DNA of 64,000 nt from Pelomicrobium methylotrophicum (GTDB lineage Bacteria; Pseudomonadota; Gammaproteobacteria; Burkholderiales; UBA6910), in the NCBI RefSeq assembly GCF_008014345.1, contig NZ_VPFL01000004.1, positions 1 to 64,000 on the forward strand. The letters are read 5' to 3'. The notes beneath the pieces were generated by a model, which saw only the letters and a list, made by a program, of their open reading frames with translations, had not been told where the DNA came from and did no database searches. Shown piece after piece: positions 60,851-64,000 of this stretch; positions within the stretch are counted from its first letter, which is position 1, and every line of letters starts with the position of its first letter. The translations under genes and the position numbers were made by a program.

Positions 60851-61822
60851 CTACAACCATCCGGCCTTCTTGAAGCGCCACCACAGCAACGCATCCGCCC
60901 CTGCCATCACGGCCAGGGACAACGGATAACCGAACGTCCACTGGAGCTCCGGTATATGTTCGAAGTTCATGCCGTAGATGCCCGCGATCATGGTCGGGAC
61001 GGCGAACAGCGCGGCATAGGAGGCAAGCCGCTTCATCACCTCGTTCTCTGAAAGCGTGATCATGGCGAGATTGACCTGGATGGCGGTCGTGACCATCTCG
61101 CGACGACCTTCGATGTTCCTCACGATACGCTGCAAGTGGTCGTAGACATCGCGGAAATACTCCTGCATGCCGCTGCAGACCGGCGGAATGCGGCCTCCCT
61201 GAAGCTTGCTCACCGCCTCGAGCAGTGGCGCGGCCGCATGCTGAACGATCATCAGGCGACGTTTGAGGGAATAGAGCTCCTCGATGACCTGACGCGCAGA
61301 CGACGATTGTTCAAAGATGCGCCCCTCGATGCGCTCCAGCTCTTCCTCGAGCGCGTCGACGATGGGGAAATAACGGTCCACGACGCTGTCCATCAGCGCG
61401 TACAATACGAAGCCGGAACCGTTCCTAAGGAGATCGGGCTCGCGCTCGCAGCGGGCCCGTACATCCTGAAAGCCCCGTTCAGCACCGGTCCGCACGGATA
61501 GAACGTAGTTGGGTCCGACGAAGACATCCATCTCCCCCACGCTCAGCTCACCGTCCTCACGCATTTCAATCATCTGCAGCACCACGAACATGGAGTCGCC
61601 GTACTCCTCAATCTTCGGGCGCTGGTGTCCGTGGTGAGCGTCCTCCACCGCCAACTCGTGCAGGTTGAACTCCTCCTGCATCTTCGCGAGTTCGGCTGGC
61701 GTGGGGTCCTTAAGCGCCACCCACACGAAACAGTTGGGCCGTGCCACGTAGTCGCTGATTTCCTCCACCGATAGATCGGCAAGTTTTCTACCATCCTGAT
61801 AGGCAACGCAGTTAATGAGCAT
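60851..61822 (-). CDS. corA: CorA magnesium/cobalt transporter
   Basis: Homopentameric Mg2+ channel of 323 residues: a large cytoplasmic N-terminal domain, then two C-terminal transmembrane helices joined by a short loop. The selectivity motif GMN is present in YGMNFEHIPEL after the first helix, and the protein ends with basic residues (WWRFKKAGWL) as expected. Standalone gene upstream of ettA on the same strand. Confidence 0.95.
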   Translation of the reverse strand: MLINCVAYQDGRKLADLSVEEISDYVARPNCFVWVALKDPTPAELAKMQEEFNLHELAVEDAHHGHQRPKIEEYGDSMFVVLQMIEMREDGELSVGEMDVFVGPNYVLSVRTGAERGFQDVRARCEREPDLLRNGSGFVLYALMDSVVDRYFPIVDALEEELERIEGRIFEQSSSARQVIEELYSLKRRLMIVQHAAAPLLEAVSKLQGGRIPPVCSGMQEYFRDVYDHLQRIVRNIEGRREMVTTAIQVNLAMITLSENEVMKRLASYAALFAVPTMIAGIYGMNFEHIPELQWTFGYPLSLAVMAGADALLWWRFKKAGWL

Positions 61823-62033
61823 GATTTGAGAGCGGAATGGCTAGTCGCGATGAGATGGTGATCGGGCCTTACAATGTTAACCTTAAGCTGGCATACCTCT
61901 CCAGAAATGGCGAATTTCAACGGGCGTGGGCGTGCATTGCCGGAATTGGCCGGGAAATGCCCCGCTTTTCCGCACGGCCTTGCCGCCGCCGGTCGCTTAT
62001 CATCCCCGCCATCCTCCGCAGGAGGGTCACCGT

Positions 62034-62726
62034 ATGGCGCAAATTATCAGCATCCTCGGCAACAAGGGTGGAACCGGGAAAACCACCATGAGCCACATGC
62101 TGGGGCATGGTTTCGGCCTACTGGGCCTACGCGCGGTGGTGGCGGTGACCGATACCACCCGCGACCCCTTGTCCAAGCAAGGCCGGCGCTATCTGCCCGC
62201 GGATGCGCGGACCCCCGAACAGCTTGCGAAAATCGCCCGCACGTTGCAGAGCGTTGATGGTTGGATTGGAATCATCGACGGCGGAGCCGGCCGGCAGGAT
62301 TTCGACGACCGGCTCGCCGCCCTCTCGCAAGTGGTGCTATTGCCGTTCCGCGAGTCCCACGAAGACATCCGCACCGTGAAGAAAGACCTGGCGCGCCTGC
62401 CCCAGGCGTTTGCCGTTCCCTCCCAGTGGCCCACCAACGCCTGGGCGCTGGAAGCGGCCAACCGAACGGTCCAGACACTGATGAGCGAGTTCCGCGACCG
62501 CATCCTGCCGCCGGTATTTGCCATTGGGGCCAGCAAGCTCCTTCTGCAAGTGGAGCTCCCCGCCGTTCTCCCCAGCGCGCTCAATGTCGCCTGCCGGGGT
62601 CTGGCCCGCCACGTGGCGCTGCTCGCGGGAATCGAGGTGCCCGATGATCAGCCGCCGATCGCCCGCCAGGACGCATCTTCCACAAGGGTTCCCCGGCCTG
62701 GGTCCCTCGTCCCGGCCGCCTGTTGA
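62034..62726 (+). CDS. Orphan ParA/MinD-like ATPase
   Basis: A 230-residue deviant-Walker ATPase: SILGNKGGTGKTTMSH (about 6-21) has the signature lysine of ParA/MinD/Soj proteins. The second motif region reads GIIDGGAGRQDFDDRL, where ParA proteins usually have D-P; the rest is divergent. No parB, parS site or chemoreceptor gene is adjacent, so it is not a standard partition operon. The start has GGAGGGTCAC upstream. It could position some cellular cargo; function is unknown. Confidence 0.8.
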   Translation: MAQIISILGNKGGTGKTTMSHMLGHGFGLLGLRAVVAVTDTTRDPLSKQGRRYLPADARTPEQLAKIARTLQSVDGWIGIIDGGAGRQDFDDRLAALSQVVLLPFRESHEDIRTVKKDLARLPQAFAVPSQWPTNAWALEAANRTVQTLMSEFRDRILPPVFAIGASKLLLQVELPAVLPSALNVACRGLARHVALLAGIEVPDDQPPIARQDASSTRVPRPGSLVPAAC

Positions 62727-62758
62727 CTGCACCAACCGCTGGCGCGTCAGGTTTCTCC

Positions 62759-62788
62759 TTGACGGTCCAAAGCCGCTTTTCCTTTAAT
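62759..62788 (+). promoter_or_regulatory. Possible promoter of pepN
   Basis: TTGACG and TTTAAT are 18 bases apart, about 110 bases before the pepN start codon. The -35 is one base off consensus. Confidence 0.45.
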
Positions 62789-62900
62789 ATCCGATAGCGC
62801 AAAAATTCGCGTTTGCGGAACTCGCGCCGGGGCGACGAGGTCCACGTAAACGCGTGTCTGCGGCGCTTCCGCGCCCTTCCCATCAACGACCTGACCTCCC

Positions 62901-64000
62901 ATGCGCGACCCGACGCCTAAAACCGTTTACCTCAAGGACTACACGCCGCCGCCGTTCATAGTGGAGGCAATCGACCTGGACATCGATCTGCGCGACGACC
63001 ACGCCCGGGTGCGTTCCCGGCTCGCCATCCGGCGCAACCCCAACATGAGGCCTTCGACCGGGCCCCTTGTGCTCGATGGCGACGAGCTGGCACTGGAGTC
63101 CGTGAAGTTGAATGGACGCCCGCTCGCCCAGGACGAGTACAGGCTCGACGCGCAGCGGCTCATCATCCCCCAGACGCCGGACGCGCTCGCGCTGGAAACG
63201 GTGGTGCGGATCCACCCCCACCAGAACACCCAGCTCATGGGGCTGTACGCGTCCAAGGACGGATTCTTCACCCAATGCGAGCCGGAGGGCTTCCGCCGCA
63301 TCACTTTCTTTATCGATCGGCCCGACGTGATGGCCCGCTACACCACCACCATTCACGCGGACAAGGCGCGCTATCCATATTTGCTCTCCAACGGCAATCT
63401 CATCGCCCAGGGCGATGAGGGAAGCGGGCGCCACTGGGCCCGGTGGGAAGACCCCTTCCCCAAGCCTTCGTACCTCTTCGCCATGGTGGCGGCGAAGCTC
63501 GACAGGCTGGAGGACACCTTCATCACGCGTTCAGGCAAGCGCGCCCGGCTCCAGATCTACGTGGAGCCCGGCAAGCTGGACCAGGCGGGCTTCGCCATGC
63601 AGGCGCTGAAAAAGGCCATGAAGTGGGACGAAGATGTGTTCGGCCTGGAGCTGGACTTGGACCAGTACATGATCGTCGCCGTAGGCGACTTCAACATGGG
63701 AGCCATGGAGAACAAGGGCCTCAACATCTTCAACACCAAGTATGTGCTGGCCCGGCCGGACATCGCCACTGACCTGGACTTCCAGCATATCGACCGGGTG
63801 GTGGCCCACGAATACTTCCACAACTGGACCGGCAACCGCGTCACCTGCCGCGACTGGTTTCAGCTCTCGCTGAAAGAAGGCCTCACCGTGTTCCGTGAGC
63901 AGGAGTTCGGCGCGGATATGTACTCGCGGCCTGTCCAGCGCATCTGCGAGGTACGCCATTTGCGCGCCACCCAGTTTCCCGAGGACGCGGGGCCCATGGC
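62901..64000 (+). CDS. pepN: Aminopeptidase N (partial, runs off the window)
   Basis: Zinc metallopeptidase of the M1 family that trims N-terminal residues from peptides in the cytoplasm. The visible 366 residues cover the N-terminal beta domain and the start of the catalytic domain with the exopeptidase motif GAMENKG and the zinc site HEYFHNW (HExxH), so the enzyme is probably active. The start ATG gives MRDPTPKTVYLKDY, the usual PepN opening. The C-terminal part lies beyond the window. Confidence 0.95.
   Translation, partial: MRDPTPKTVYLKDYTPPPFIVEAIDLDIDLRDDHARVRSRLAIRRNPNMRPSTGPLVLDGDELALESVKLNGRPLAQDEYRLDAQRLIIPQTPDALALETVVRIHPHQNTQLMGLYASKDGFFTQCEPEGFRRITFFIDRPDVMARYTTTIHADKARYPYLLSNGNLIAQGDEGSGRHWARWEDPFPKPSYLFAMVAAKLDRLEDTFITRSGKRARLQIYVEPGKLDQAGFAMQALKKAMKWDEDVFGLELDLDQYMIVAVGDFNMGAMENKGLNIFNTKYVLARPDIATDLDFQHIDRVVAHEYFHNWTGNRVTCRDWFQLSLKEGLTVFREQEFGADMYSRPVQRICEVRHLRATQFPEDAGPM

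Overview
The window is about 64 kb of GC-rich, gene-dense chromosomal DNA, most likely from a betaproteobacterium. The main reason is gene order: leuC - entericidin - leuD - leuB - asd - fimV - ecfT-like - truA - trpF - trpB - trpA - accD - folC - dedD - cvpA - purF - metZ is a layout typical of that class, and the individual proteins read as betaproteobacterial. Genus cannot be fixed from the sequence alone. No rRNA, tRNA, CRISPR array, insertion sequence or phage gene was recognised.

Region by region. (1) 0.1-1.4 kb: ppiB and lpxH on the + strand. (2) 1.6-22 kb: a long minus-strand run of amino-acid, nucleotide, folate and envelope genes, with several 4-base stop/start overlaps. It ends in metZ, which sits behind a SAM-II (SAM-alpha) riboswitch and an intrinsic terminator. 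aroC and an MFS transporter lie upstream of leuC. (3) 22-34.7 kb: quinone oxidoreductase-like protein, a REC-GGDEF protein, thyA-folA, an ornithine/lysine decarboxylase behind an in-frame mini-ORF, dcd, apbC, metG, then a small signalling island (cyclase-like protein, lipoprotein, Ser/Thr kinase). (4) 34.8-42.9 kb: a minus-strand operon for a Hyf/complex-I-like membrane complex whose large subunit has lost the NiFe cysteines, followed by a secreted protein and flanked by a divergent ribbon-helix-helix regulator. (5) 43-45.4 kb: two secreted DsrE-family proteins divergent from an ECF sigma factor and a membrane anti-sigma factor whose outer domain is itself a DsrE domain; both sides carry the same ECF-type promoter. 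(6) 45.5-52.9 kb: acylphosphatase, a candidate sRNA, a giant Lhr helicase, an HpaB/AbfD-like flavoprotein and a divergent TetR regulator. (7) 52.9-57.5 kb: the spoVR - yeaH - prkA stress module. (8) 58-64 kb: an SDR, a fragment of a MetR-like regulator, ettA, corA, an orphan ParA-like ATPase and the start of pepN.

The best candidate for an undescribed system is region 5. An ECF sigma/anti-sigma pair seems to sense through a periplasmic DsrE domain and to control secreted DsrE paralogues, through two face-to-face promoters of identical form (GGGAAT, 16 bases, CGGTA). The second is the NiFe-less Hyf-like complex with its probable RHH-controlled promoter. Other points worth checking are the SAM-II riboswitch outside its usual host class, the sRNA candidate, the in-frame UAG upstream of the decarboxylase, and a family of imperfect palindromic intergenic repeats.
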